From: Actinomycetospora succinea | GTDB lineage: Bacteria; Actinomycetota; Actinomycetes; Mycobacteriales; Pseudonocardiaceae | Reading direction: 5' to 3' | DNA: 64,000 nt | Assembly: GCF_004363095.1 (NCBI RefSeq) | Contig: NZ_SNYO01000002.1 | Coordinates: forward strand, 310,001 to 374,000 | Shown: piece by piece, positions 1 through 8,366 of the stretch | How positions within the stretch are numbered: the stretch's first letter is position 1 | How the letters are laid out: every line of letters starts with the position of its first letter | Translations under genes and position numbers: made by a program | Notes under the pieces: generated by a model | What the model was told of the DNA's origin: nothing | Database searches by the model: none | What the model saw: the letters and a program-made list of their open reading frames with translations, nothing else

Positions 1-576
1 GAGCATCACGCCCTTGGCCAGGCCCGTCGTGCCCGACGAGTACGGCAGCAGCGCGAGGTCGGTGGCCGGGTCGACGAGCCCGCCGGGCAGGTCGCCGTCC
101 GCCAGCACGTCGGCGAACGGGGTGGCGCCCTCCGCCTCCCCCAGCACCAGCAGGTCCAGGTCGTCGATCCCGGCCGCCGCGGCCTGCACCAGCGGCAGGA
201 ACGGCGGGATCGTCAGCAGGAACCGGGCTCCGTGGTCGCGCAGCTGCGGGGCGATCTCGTCGGCGGTGTAGAGCGGGTTGATCCCCGACACGACGCCGCC
301 CGCCGCCATCGCCCCGAGGCACGCGACGAGCCACTCAGGGCTGTTCGGCGCGACGATCGCCAGGACGTCGCCGGGGCGCATCCCGCGCCGGCGCAGGCCG
401 ACCGCGCACCGCCGGACGTCGCGGCGCAGCTCGCCGTAGGTCAGCGTGCGCCCGGACGGTCCGTCGATCACCGCCGGCGCGTCGGGCCGGTCGTCGGCCG
501 CGCGGAGCAGGTGGTCGGGCAGGGCGAGGTCGGGGACCTGCACGGCGGGTCGGTGGCTGACGACGCGGGTGGTCAC
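1..576 (-). CDS. Acyl-CoA synthetase (AMP-binding), N-terminal part, cut by window edge
   Basis: The reading frame starts at GTG 576 behind a good GGAGG ribosome site and runs off the left edge, leaving about 192 residues. The N-terminus has the layout of 4-coumarate/medium-chain acyl-CoA ligases (an early LTYGELRRDV segment, then PNSPEWLVACLGAMAAGG). Near the edge is the phosphate-binding motif SSGTTGLAKG. Such enzymes adenylate a carboxylate and transfer it to CoA. The substrate cannot be read from this fragment, and the C-terminal lid domain lies outside the window. It is followed upstream by the VOC/ArsR pair on the same strand. Confidence 0.9.
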   Translation of the reverse strand, partial: MTTRVVSHRPAVQVPDLALPDHLLRAADDRPDAPAVIDGPSGRTLTYGELRRDVRRCAVGLRRRGMRPGDVLAIVAPNSPEWLVACLGAMAAGGVVSGINPLYTADEIAPQLRDHGARFLLTIPPFLPLVQAAAAGIDDLDLLVLGEAEGATPFADVLADGDLPGGLVDPATDLALLPYSSGTTGLAKGVML

Positions 577-660
577 GGGTGCCTCCGGACGGTCGGGTGC
601 TCCCGACCAGGTCACCGCGTCGCCGCCCCGGTGGCGTCGGGGGACCACCCCGAGAACTTC

Positions 661-1053
661 TCAGGCGGGCCTCTCCGACACGATCTGGACGAGGTTGCCG
701 CACGTGTCGTCGAGCACCGCCATGATCACCGGGCCGGCGTCGGTCGGCGGCTGGGTGAACATGACGCCGCGGGCGACCAGCCGCTCGTGCTCGGCGTGCA
801 CGTCGTCGACGGCGAACTGCACGAGCGGGATGCCGTCCTCCACCAGCGCGTCGCGGTAGGGCTTGACCGCCGGGTGCCCGGCGGGCTCGAGGAGCAGCTC
901 CGGGCCGTCGGGGTCCTCCGGGGAGACGACGGTGAGCCAGGAGGCCTCGCCGAGCGGGATGTCGTGGTGCTTCGTGAAGCCCAGGACGTCGGTGTAGAAG
1001 GCGAGCGCGGCGCGCTGGTCGTCGACGAAGATGCTGGTCAGGCTGATCCTCAC
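661..1053 (-). CDS. VOC-superfamily (glyoxalase/bleomycin-resistance-like) protein
   Basis: 130 residues, a single vicinal-oxygen-chelate module pair. It opens with the typical ISLTSIFVDDQRAALAFYTD strand-helix and later has LLEPAGHPAV and a terminal DTCGNLVQIV strand. Proteins of this type bind a metal or a small hydrophobic ligand; some are dioxygenases, others sequester toxins. The GTG start overlaps the TGA stop of the ArsR gene (GTGA at 1050-1053), so the two are translationally coupled and share the operator upstream of arsR. An ArsR regulator paired with a small VOC or AHSA1 protein is a common actinobacterial arrangement. The ligand is unknown. Confidence 0.85.
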   Translation of the reverse strand: MRISLTSIFVDDQRAALAFYTDVLGFTKHHDIPLGEASWLTVVSPEDPDGPELLLEPAGHPAVKPYRDALVEDGIPLVQFAVDDVHAEHERLVARGVMFTQPPTDAGPVIMAVLDDTCGNLVQIVSERPA

Positions 1054-1334
1054 GGGGTGTCCTTCCGGCTGGCGGGCCAGCGCTGCGTGATGGCGGCGAG
1101 CGGCTCGCCGCGGAAGTGGTGGATCTTCGTGCGGCCGCGGCGCTCGGTGACGACGAGGCCCGCGTCCTCGAGCACGCCGAGGTGCTGGGAGATCGCCTGG
1201 CGGCTCGAGGAGAGCCCGTGGCGGGTCACCAGCGTCGTGCAGAGCTCGAAGAGCGTCCGGCCGTCGCGCGCCACGAGCTCGTCGAGCAGGAGACGCCGGG
1301 TCTCGTCGTCGAGAGCGCGGAAGACGTCGGCCAC
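1050..1334 (-). CDS. ArsR-family winged-helix repressor
   Basis: 94 residues from GTG 1334; the frame stays open further upstream, but that extension would translate through the operator palindromes. The start VADVFRALDDETRRLLLDEL is the classic ArsR opening. The recognition helix region is SSSRQAISQHLGVLEDAGLV, followed by the beta-wing TERRGRTKIHHF. No cysteine-rich metal site is evident, so the inducer may be an organic molecule rather than a metal. Two inverted repeats begin 11 bp upstream of the start (1346-1389), which suggests autorepression together with the VOC gene. The gene is divergent from the LuxR ATPase at 1487. Confidence 0.9.
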   Translation of the reverse strand: MADVFRALDDETRRLLLDELVARDGRTLFELCTTLVTRHGLSSSRQAISQHLGVLEDAGLVVTERRGRTKIHHFRGEPLAAITQRWPASRKDTP

Positions 1335-1345
1335 GAGCCCAGAAT

Positions 1346-1389
1346 AGGCAAGTAGCGACTTGCCTCTCAAGGGCAAGCAGTCACTTGCC
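1346..1389. promoter_or_regulatory. Double inverted-repeat operator upstream of arsR
   Basis: Two palindromes are visible. AGGCAAGT-AGCG-ACTTGCCT (1346-1365) has perfect 8-bp arms. GGCAAG-CAGTCA-CTTGCC (1372-1389) has perfect 6-bp arms with the same core. They start 11 bp before the arsR GTG, where a homodimeric ArsR repressor would block RNA polymerase. The divergent gene at 1487 could also be affected. Binding by this ArsR is inferred from position and symmetry. Confidence 0.75.
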
Positions 1390-1486
1390 TGTCGGGACAG
1401 GTTAGTCACTTCACGTGATGGTCGCCGCGACGTCGTCACCGTACGGTCAGCCGTCAGGGGGAACGACGAGAGCACGGGGTGTCGTC

Positions 1487-4243
1487 ATGGCCGTGACGTC
1501 GACGACGCACGCCACGGCGATCCTCGAGCGCGACCGCGAGCTGGCCGCGCTCGCGGCCGTCGTCGACTCGGCGCGCGCGGGCCGCGGCGCCCTCGCGTGG
1601 GTCGAGGGCCCGCCCGGCATCGGCAAGACCCGGCTCCTCGACGCCGCGCGGTCCCGGGCGCGCGCGGCCGGGGACACCGTCCTCGCGGCCCGGGGCGGGC
1701 GCCTCGAGCGCGACTTCGCGTTCGGCGTCGTCCGCGGCCTGGTCGAGCCGCTGCTCGTGGGCGCCGCCGACGATCTCCTCGCGGGGGCCGCGCGGCTCTC
1801 CGCCCCCGCGGTCGCGCCCGGCCGGGCGGACTCCGGTGACCACGACACCGCCAGCACCCTGCACGGCATCTACTGGCTGGTCGCGAACCTCGCCGAGCGC
1901 GGCCCGGTGCTGCTGGTGGTCGACGACGCCCACGTCGCCGACGCCTCGTCGCTGCGCGCGCTCGCGTACGTGGCGCGCCGGGTGGCCGAGCTGCCCGTCG
2001 CGATCGTGCTCGCCGCCCAGAGCCCCGTCGACCACGTCGAGCCCGCGGTGGTCGACGCGCTGCGCGACGCGGCGACGGTGCTGCTCCCGGCCCCGCTGAG
2101 CCCCGGCGCGGTCGGCGAGCTCGTCGACGCGCGGCTCGGCCCCTCCCCCGCCGCGTTCGCGAGCGCCTGCCACGAGGCCACCGGCGGGAACCCGCTGCTG
2201 GTCGCGGCCCTGCTCGACGCGGTGCTCGAGGCGGGGACGGGTCCCCGGTCGGAGTCCGTCGCCGAGCTCGCGCCCGGGGTCGTCGCGGCGTTCGTGGCGC
2301 GCCGGCTGCGCGAGACCGGGGCGGACGCGGCGGCGGTGGCCGACGCCGTGGCCGTGCTCGGTGGATCCGCGGAGCTGCGCCACGTCGTCGCCGTGTCCGG
2401 GCTCGACGCCGAGCGCGTGGCCCGGGCGGCCGAGACCCTGGTGGCGGCGCGCCTGCTCGCCCCGGGGCGGCCCCTGATGTTCGGGCACTCGCTGGTCGAG
2501 CAGGCCGTCACCGACCGGATCGGGCCCGCCGAGCGGCACCGTGCCCACCGCCGGGCCGCCGCCGCGCTGGCCGACGAGGAGGCGTCGGCGGAGCTCGTCG
2601 CCACCCACCTGCTGCGCACCGAGGCCCTCGGCGACCCCACGGTCGTCGCCGGGCTGCGCGAGGCCGGGCGCGTCGCTCTGGCCAAGGGGGCGCCCGAGAC
2701 GGCGTGCCTCTACCTGCGCCGCGCCGTCGCGGAGCCGCCGCCGGTCCCGGAGCGGGCGGCGGTGCTGCACGAGCTGGGCACCGCGACCGCGCGCGTCTCC
2801 TACCGCGAGGGCGTCGAGCTGCTCGAGGAGGCGTTCGCCGTCGCCGCGCACCCGATCCGACGCGGACTGATCGCCCTCGAGCTCGCCCGCGCGCTGAGCG
2901 TCACGCTGGCGTTCGACCGGGCCCTGCACGTCCTCGACGAGGCGGCGGCGGGCCTCGACGACGGCGAGCTCGCCAGGGAGCTGGCGGCGGCGAGCGTGAG
3001 CCTCGCCCGGCGGGACCCGGCGCGCCGGGCGGCGGCCGCCGAGCTCACCCGGACGCTGCGCCGCGACGGACGCCTGCCCCCGCAGGGCGGGCCCGCGCTG
3101 CTCGCGTTCGCCGCCCTCGACGCGCTGCAGACCGGGGACCCCGCGGCCCCCGACCTCGCCCGCGAGGCGCTGGCGACGACGCTGCGCGCGTACGCCCCGG
3201 ACCCGGGCGTGGTGCTGCCGGCGACGATGGTGCTGGTCGCGATCGACCACCTCGACCCTGTTCGCGCCTGCGCCGAGGGCATGCTCGCGAGCGCGCGGCG
3301 CCGAGGGTCGACGTACGACTTCGTGTCCGCGAGCGTCCTGCGCGCCCAGACCCGCTACCTCGCGGGCGACCTCACCGAGGCCGAGGCCGACGCCCGCCTC
3401 GCCGACGGGCTCGCCGCGGAGCACGAGGTCCACGCCGCGCGCCGCTACACGGTGGCCTGGCTGGTGCTCGTCCTCGTCGAGCGGGGGCGGGCGGACGAGG
3501 CGTCGGCGGTGCTCGACAGCAGCGGCGTGCAGGGCGACCTCGCCTACCTGCTGGCCGCGCGCGGGCGCCTGCGCCTCGCCCTCGGACGCCACGAGGAGGC
3601 CGTCGCCGACTTCCTGACCTGCGGCGAGCGCCTCGCCCACCGCGGCATCCACCACCCCGGGCTCCTGCCGTGGCAGGTCGGCGTCGCGTCGGCGCTGCAC
3701 GCCCTCGGCCGCGAGGAGGAGGCCGTCGACGCCGCGGACCAGGCCGTGCGCGCCGGGCGGGAGTTCGCCGCGCCGCGCGCGCTGGCGCTGGCCCTGCTCA
3801 CGCGCGGGCTGGTCGGCGGCACGGTCGAGCCGCTGCGCGAGGCGGTGACGCTGCTCGGACCGACGCCGGCGCGCCTCGAGCTGGCGCGCACCCACGTCGA
3901 GCTCGGCGCCTCCCTGCGGCGTGCCAACCAGCGGGTGGCCGCGCGGGCCGAGCTCGCGGTGGGCCAGGACCTCGCCGCGCGCTGCGGTGCCGACGGCCTC
4001 GTCGAGCGGGCGCGCCAGGAGCTGCACGCGGCGGGCGCCCGGCCGCGGCGGGTGGCCGTGACGGGGGTCGGCGCGCTGACCGCGGGCGAGCGGCGCGTGG
4101 CCGAGCTCGCCGCCGACGGCCTGTCGAACCGCGAGGTGGCGCAGGCCCTGTTCGTCACCACCAAGACCGTCGAGACCCACCTCGGGCACGTGTACCGCAA
4201 ACTCGGCGTGACCGGGCGCGACGAGCTGGCGACGCGCCTCTAG
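1487..4243 (+). CDS. Large LuxR-type (LAL/MalT-like) ATPase transcription regulator
   Basis: 918 residues from ATG 1487; the frame is open further upstream, but the LERDRELAAL opening typical of this family follows this ATG. An N-terminal AAA/STAND ATPase has Walker A GPPGIGKT (about residues 41-48) and Walker B LLVVDDAH. A long helical TPR-like middle follows, then a C-terminal LuxR helix-turn-helix (LTAGERRVAELAADGLSNRE ... TTKTVETHLGHVYRKLGV). Family members are signal-gated activators of secondary metabolism or sugar use. The target here is unknown. Its stop shares the tetranucleotide CTAG with the convergent gene at 4240. Confidence 0.93.
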   Translation: MAVTSTTHATAILERDRELAALAAVVDSARAGRGALAWVEGPPGIGKTRLLDAARSRARAAGDTVLAARGGRLERDFAFGVVRGLVEPLLVGAADDLLAGAARLSAPAVAPGRADSGDHDTASTLHGIYWLVANLAERGPVLLVVDDAHVADASSLRALAYVARRVAELPVAIVLAAQSPVDHVEPAVVDALRDAATVLLPAPLSPGAVGELVDARLGPSPAAFASACHEATGGNPLLVAALLDAVLEAGTGPRSESVAELAPGVVAAFVARRLRETGADAAAVADAVAVLGGSAELRHVVAVSGLDAERVARAAETLVAARLLAPGRPLMFGHSLVEQAVTDRIGPAERHRAHRRAAAALADEEASAELVATHLLRTEALGDPTVVAGLREAGRVALAKGAPETACLYLRRAVAEPPPVPERAAVLHELGTATARVSYREGVELLEEAFAVAAHPIRRGLIALELARALSVTLAFDRALHVLDEAAAGLDDGELARELAAASVSLARRDPARRAAAAELTRTLRRDGRLPPQGGPALLAFAALDALQTGDPAAPDLAREALATTLRAYAPDPGVVLPATMVLVAIDHLDPVRACAEGMLASARRRGSTYDFVSASVLRAQTRYLAGDLTEAEADARLADGLAAEHEVHAARRYTVAWLVLVLVERGRADEASAVLDSSGVQGDLAYLLAARGRLRLALGRHEEAVADFLTCGERLAHRGIHHPGLLPWQVGVASALHALGREEEAVDAADQAVRAGREFAAPRALALALLTRGLVGGTVEPLREAVTLLGPTPARLELARTHVELGASLRRANQRVAARAELAVGQDLAARCGADGLVERARQELHAAGARPRRVAVTGVGALTAGERRVAELAADGLSNREVAQALFVTTKTVETHLGHVYRKLGVTGRDELATRL

Positions 4244-4668
4244 CCCTTGCGCGGGTCGGGCGGCGGATAATCGGCGTGCCGGTGGACGAGCCACCAGTCG
4301 CCGTCGATGCGCCGGAACCCGTGGGTGACCCGCAGGACCATCGGCGCGCGGGGGCCACCGTCGACGCGCACGACGCCGCGCTCGAAGCCGACCGTGTACG
4401 CCAGATCCCCGTCCACCGCGACGACGCGGTAGTCGTAGGGCTCCATGACGCCGTCGCTGAACCGGGAGGCGACCCAGTCGAAGGTCCGGGTGACCGGCGC
4501 GCGCCCCTGCTCGATGGGGCCCCAGGCGCCGTAGAGCGTCACGTCGCCGCGGTCGGGCCACAGCGCCGCGTAGGGCCGGGGATCGCCGGTGAACATCGCG
4601 TCGAGCGCGGCGCCGACGCGGTCGAGGAACACGAGGAAGTCGGCCGGCGCCTCGGTGGTGATGGTCAT
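4240..4668 (-). CDS. NTF2-like / SnoaL-fold protein (DUF4440-like)
   Basis: 142 residues. Features of the cone-shaped NTF2 fold are visible: an N-terminal helix LVFLDRVGAALDAMFTGDPR, a YGAWGPIEQG loop, and strands ending in VTHGFRRIDGDWWLVHRHAD. Proteins of this type are small cyclases, isomerases, or ligand-binding proteins of unknown role. The next gene, AbiEi/DUF559, ends about 190 bp away on the same strand with a long palindrome between them. The stop overlaps that of the LuxR regulator tail to tail. Function is not assignable beyond the fold. Confidence 0.85.
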   Translation of the reverse strand: MTITTEAPADFLVFLDRVGAALDAMFTGDPRPYAALWPDRGDVTLYGAWGPIEQGRAPVTRTFDWVASRFSDGVMEPYDYRVVAVDGDLAYTVGFERGVVRVDGGPRAPMVLRVTHGFRRIDGDWWLVHRHADYPPPDPRKG

Positions 4669-4791
4669 GGCACCGAGGCTCCGCCGGCCCCGGGTCGGCG
4701 GCGTCGGGGCGCGACCCCGAGCTTTGCGGTCGGCGGCGACGGTCGTCGGCAGGGGCGATTCCCCCGGGGCGGGGAGGCGAGGCTTCTGCGG

Positions 4792-4836
4792 TTACTGGCT
4801 GGTATCTCTCGCCTCGCGAGACATGCCAGCCAGTAA
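4792..4836. repeat. Long imperfect palindrome, family 1 copy A
   Basis: Arms of 21 bp (left TTACTGGCTGGTATCTCTCG + C, right its complement with two mismatches) around a 3-bp centre. It lies 21 bp after the stop of the AbiEi/DUF559 gene and could act as its terminator, although no T-run follows. The same arm sequence recurs as a perfect palindrome at 5825-5869, on the other side of that gene. Confidence 0.85.
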
Positions 4837-4857
4837 TCGCCAGCCCGGGCGAGGAAC

Positions 4858-5757
4858 TCACGCCGCCACGGCGCTCGCGAGGACCGCGCGGCGCACCACG
4901 TCCACGAGGTAGCCGGGGTTCTCCTGGAGCTCGTACCAGGTCACGCGGATCACTCGCCAACCACCGATGACGACCTCGTTCTGGCGTAGTCCGTCGTGGC
5001 GGAAGCGATCGACGTCGCGGTGGAACGCCCAGCCGTCGATCTCGATCGCGAGCCGTTCTCCCGCGAAGGCGATGTCGAGGACCGCGCGGCCGAAGCCCGG
5101 GAGGTCGACGGGGAGGTTCGCGGTCCAGCCGGTGATGCGGGCGCGGCTGAGCTGCCGGTGGGCGTCCCGTTCCGCCTCGGATCGCGCACCACCCTCGGCG
5201 AGGGCGACCAGCCGGCGCGCGAGGACCACCCCGTGACGCTGACCCATGCTCGTCAGGGCCCTGCGCAACGCCGGGAGCCCGATGCGGTCCTGCTGCAGCG
5301 CGCGGTCCAGGAGACGCGCGCCCTCGAGGAGACCGAGTGACGCGGCGGCCTCCAACGCGGCGTCCGCCCGGTGCGCCACCCATACGCCGTCGACCTTCAC
5401 CCGCGCGAGGTCGCCGACCGACCTCCGGATCGTGCGAACGCCCTCCGGCGGGGTGTGCCCACCCTCGGCGCCCACGGCGAGCGCGATCGTCTCGGGGTGG
5501 CGATCGGTGAGGTTCCACCAGGCGGCCCCCGCCTGACCCACGAGCGTGGCACCGTCACCCGCCCAGAGGGCCGCGGCGCGGAGGGCCGCGCGAGGCGTCA
5601 GGTCGTGGGTGGCCGAGCGGTACACCCGAGGATGGACCTCGATCCACTCCTCGGACCCGACGCGGCGCCAGATCGCGGCCCGGGACATGCCGAGAGCCCG
5701 GGCCTGGTCGTGGCGGATCAGACCGTCCTGGGTGCGAAGCAGTTCGAGGAGTTCCAC
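4858..5757 (-). CDS. AbiEi-type N-terminal domain plus DUF559 (Vsr-like) protein
   Basis: 299 residues from GTG 5757. The first about 60 residues (ELLRTQDGLIRHDQARALGM, then a winged helix and HPRVYRSA) match the AbiEi antitoxin/regulator domain. The C-terminus is DUF559, a Vsr-endonuclease-like fold with LAIEIDGWAFHRD...RFRHDGLRQNEV and WRVIRVTW. This architecture is frequent in actinobacteria, often as solitary genes. No AbiEii-type toxin partner is next to it. The start is uncertain because the frame stays open upstream through the palindrome to 5898 and no clear ribosome site is seen. Flanking by two copies of the same palindrome is unusual. Confidence 0.8.
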   Translation of the reverse strand: MELLELLRTQDGLIRHDQARALGMSRAAIWRRVGSEEWIEVHPRVYRSATHDLTPRAALRAAALWAGDGATLVGQAGAAWWNLTDRHPETIALAVGAEGGHTPPEGVRTIRRSVGDLARVKVDGVWVAHRADAALEAAASLGLLEGARLLDRALQQDRIGLPALRRALTSMGQRHGVVLARRLVALAEGGARSEAERDAHRQLSRARITGWTANLPVDLPGFGRAVLDIAFAGERLAIEIDGWAFHRDVDRFRHDGLRQNEVVIGGWRVIRVTWYELQENPGYLVDVVRRAVLASAVAA

Positions 5758-5824
5758 ACCCGGTTCGACGCAGCCGGCGGGCGAGCGGCTCCATCGCGTG
5801 CGGCGTCGCCCGCGCCATGAGGCA

Positions 5825-5869
5825 TTACTGGCTGGTATCTCTCGCTCAGCGAGAGATACCAGCCAGTAA
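5825..5869. repeat. Long perfect palindrome, family 1 copy B
   Basis: Two perfect 22-bp arms (TTACTGGCTGGTATCTCTCG + CT and its complement) around a single central base. It lies 78 bp after the flavin monooxygenase stop and upstream of the AbiEi/DUF559 start. The palindrome contains no stop in the AbiEi frame, where it would read YWLVSLAEREIPASN. It is a near duplicate of 4792-4836. Confidence 0.9.
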
Positions 5870-5946
5870 CCGTCGCTTGACGGGGTCGGCGCGCGCACCC
5901 GAGACGCGCGAGCTTCCGGGGCCCGCGGACCCCGGAGCGAGCCGGG

Positions 5947-7077
5947 TCAGGCCTGGGCCAGCGCCGGGGCCGGTTCGGCGTCCGGGAGCTCGGCCTCCTT
6001 CTCGCGGATGATCGGCAGGACCTCCTTGCCGAACTGCTCGATCTCCTCCTTCACGTGCAGGAAGCACAGGAGGTTGAGGTCGACGCCGAGCTTCTTGTAC
6101 TCGATGATCCGGTCGGCGACCTGCTCGGCGGTGCCGATGAGCTGGGACTTGAAGCCGTCGTTGTACTGGACGAGGTCCTCGAACGACGACTCCGCCCACA
6201 TGCCCTTGCCGTCCGAGGCGGACGCGCCGGCCTGCTGCACGGCCTGGCGGAAGCCCTCGACCTGCTCCTTGTTCGCCTTGTCGACGATCTCGCGCAGGGT
6301 GTCGCGGGCCTCCTTCTCGGAGTCGCGGACGATCATGAAGCCGTTGAGGCCGAAGTTCACCGAGCGGTTGTTCGCGGCGGCCTCGGTGTTGACGTCGTGG
6401 AGCTGCTCGACGACGCCGTCGAAGTCCTTGCCGTTGGAGAAGTACCAGTCGGACACCCGGCCGGCCATCTGCCGGGCGGCCGTGGAGTTGCCGCCCTGGA
6501 AGATCTCCGGGTGCGGGCGCTCCGGGGTGTTCAGGGGCTTGGGCTTCAGCGAGTAGTCGTGGAAGCGGTAGAAGTCGCCCTTGAACTCGAAGTTGTCCTG
6601 CTCCCAGATGCCCTTGAGGCAGGCGATGAACTCCTCGGTGCGCCGGTAGCGCTCGTCGTGCTCGAGCCACGGCTCGCCGAAGGCGGTGAACTCGCCCTTG
6701 AACCAGCCCGACACGACGTTGGTGGCGAAGCGCCCGCCCGTCAGGTGGTCGGCGGTGGCGCCGAAGTTGGCGAACACGCCCGGGTGCCACATGCCCGGGT
6801 GCACGGCGGCCATGACCTTCAGCCGCTCGGTGGCCATCATGATCGCGAGCGACAGCGAGGTCGACTCGTGCTGGTACTCCGCCGAGTAGCTCGCCATGTA
6901 GCGGACCTGGGACAGGGCGTACTCGAAGCCGCTGTTCTCCGCGGCGATCGCGGTCTCGCGGTTGTAGTCCCAGTTCCAGTCGGTGCGCTGCTCGATCCCG
7001 CTGGTGACGAGGCCACCGGAGACGTTGGGGACCCAGTAGGCGAACTTCAGGGGCTTGGTGGGGATGCCGACGGACAC
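5947..7077 (-). CDS. sfnG: Luciferase-like flavin monooxygenase, SfnG (dimethyl sulfone monooxygenase)-like
   Basis: 376 residues from GTG 7077, preceded by a strong GAGGAGG site. The protein is an (alpha/beta)8 LLM-class FMNH2-dependent oxygenase. Segments such as FAYWVPNVSGGLV, NVVSGWFKGEF, DERYRRTEEFI and HPEIFQGGNS closely resemble dimethyl sulfone monooxygenase SfnG, which releases methanesulfinate in sulfur scavenging. The neighbours are a C-N hydrolase and an NCS2 permease on the same strand, not sulfonate genes, so the true substrate may be a nitrogen compound or heterocycle. Pyrimidine oxygenase RutA is a distant relative. A separate flavin reductase would be needed; none is adjacent. 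Confidence 0.85.
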   Translation of the reverse strand: MSVGIPTKPLKFAYWVPNVSGGLVTSGIEQRTDWNWDYNRETAIAAENSGFEYALSQVRYMASYSAEYQHESTSLSLAIMMATERLKVMAAVHPGMWHPGVFANFGATADHLTGGRFATNVVSGWFKGEFTAFGEPWLEHDERYRRTEEFIACLKGIWEQDNFEFKGDFYRFHDYSLKPKPLNTPERPHPEIFQGGNSTAARQMAGRVSDWYFSNGKDFDGVVEQLHDVNTEAAANNRSVNFGLNGFMIVRDSEKEARDTLREIVDKANKEQVEGFRQAVQQAGASASDGKGMWAESSFEDLVQYNDGFKSQLIGTAEQVADRIIEYKKLGVDLNLLCFLHVKEEIEQFGKEVLPIIREKEAELPDAEPAPALAQA

Positions 7078-7291
7078 GGCGGGATGCCTCCTCGTCGAGG
7101 GGGTGGAGACGCGCGGGAGCGCGCGGGAAACGGGCGAGAGGGGACGAACGGGGATCAGCGACAGAGCGCGGTCGCGAGCTTCCCGTGGTCGACGTGCCGG
7201 CGGCGCGTCAGTGGTGCCCTACCCATCGCGCCCGACGCTTCCGGTACCGACGGACCCTGTCAACCGGTGACCGGCCCGCGTCACACCGTGG

Positions 7292-8353
7292 TCAGGGCCG
7301 CCGCCACACGTCGCGCTCGTGGAGCAGCTCGATCTGCTTCTCGGTGACCTCGCGCCGGTACTCGGCGTGGTCGTAGGGCTTGCGCTCCAGATAGAGGTTC
7401 TTCGGGTAGATCGGGTCCCGGTAGATGGCCTGGTACTGCTCGGTCGTCAGGTCCTTCATCCAGTTGCCGAACTGTGCGCGGGCCCGGAAGTCGCGCAGCG
7501 CGCCGATGTCGATCGTCCCGGCCATGTACGTGGAGTGGCCCGCGTACCCGACCTCGCCGACGACGCTGCCGCGGTAGTCGCAGATCATGCTCGGCGAGCC
7601 GAAGGTGTCGATCGGGACGTCCGAGTCGGTGTGCAGGTAGTACGTGCCGACCTGGTTGGCGACGACGTACATGTTGTTGTCGAGCGCCCGCGCCTTGTTC
7701 TGGATCTCGTAGAAGCCGTTGCCGGCGTGCGGGTGCGGGTACGGACCGCGGTAGGCGACCTCGCAGCCGTTCATCGCGAGCCCGCGCGCGTTCTCCGGGT
7801 ACGACGCCTCGTTCGCCATCATGATGCCGAGGCGCCCGATCTCCGTGTCCGCCACCGGGTAGAACGCGTCGAGCCCGTCGCCGTAGAGCTCCACCCACCG
7901 GTCCCACACGTTGTGCGGCGTCACCGAGTGCTCGACGGGCAGCAGCGGGACGACCTTGTAGTGGGTCAGCACGATCTCCTGCTGCGGGGAGATCGCGAAC
8001 CCGACGTTGAAGAACCGCCCGGGGAACTCGGGGTGCCGCGCCTTCGCCGTCGCCATCACGTAGGCGTCCCAGGTCGCGGCCATCCGCCCCAGCGCGTCGG
8101 TCTCGGGCCCCGGGATGTCGATCGCGCACTCGCGCGCGAACCACTCGTGGTCGTGGTCGAGGACCTCGTCGTTGAAGCCCTGCAGCGCGCCCTCGGGGAT
8201 GGTGATCAGGCGCACCGGCAGCGCCATCGCCGAGAGCCACGACGCGGCCTTCGCCAGGTGCTCGAGGTGCTCGAGGTTGACCTTGATCTCGTCGCGGTAG
8301 CGGATCCCGCGCATCGTCGGGATCAGGCCGACCACCTGGTAGGGCTCGATCAC
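7292..8353 (-). CDS. Carbon-nitrogen hydrolase (nitrilase superfamily)
   Basis: 353 residues. Nitrilase-superfamily features are a catalytic glutamate in ITIPEGALQGF, a lysine in LTHYKVVPLLP and, where the catalytic cysteine is usual, the segment IGRLGIMMANEASYPENARG. The expected cysteine of the nucleophile elbow is not obvious in that segment; a methionine-alanine pair stands there instead. This could mean altered catalysis. Such enzymes hydrolyse amides, carbamoyl compounds or nitriles. The gene lies 13 bp after the NCS2 permease and about 214 bp before sfnG on the same strand, so a shared catabolic unit is likely. Confidence 0.8.
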   Translation of the reverse strand: MIEPYQVVGLIPTMRGIRYRDEIKVNLEHLEHLAKAASWLSAMALPVRLITIPEGALQGFNDEVLDHDHEWFARECAIDIPGPETDALGRMAATWDAYVMATAKARHPEFPGRFFNVGFAISPQQEIVLTHYKVVPLLPVEHSVTPHNVWDRWVELYGDGLDAFYPVADTEIGRLGIMMANEASYPENARGLAMNGCEVAYRGPYPHPHAGNGFYEIQNKARALDNNMYVVANQVGTYYLHTDSDVPIDTFGSPSMICDYRGSVVGEVGYAGHSTYMAGTIDIGALRDFRARAQFGNWMKDLTTEQYQAIYRDPIYPKNLYLERKPYDHAEYRREVTEKQIELLHERDVWRRP

Positions 8354-8366
8354 GTGAGGAAGTACC

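Noticed and set aside
1454-5518. A 1354-codon open frame opposite the LuxR ATPase
   Set aside because: Composition is Arg/Gly/His/Pro repeats with no domain; the plus-strand frame has Walker motifs and an HTH.
4792-5869. Family 1 palindromes as terminal inverted repeats of an insertion sequence
   Set aside because: Each copy is itself a complete palindrome, no transposase lies between them and no target duplication is visible.
7078-7291. Possible promoter or riboswitch leader upstream of sfnG
   Set aside because: A TTGACA is present on the minus strand, but no -10 element lies at a suitable distance and no riboswitch core could be recognised.
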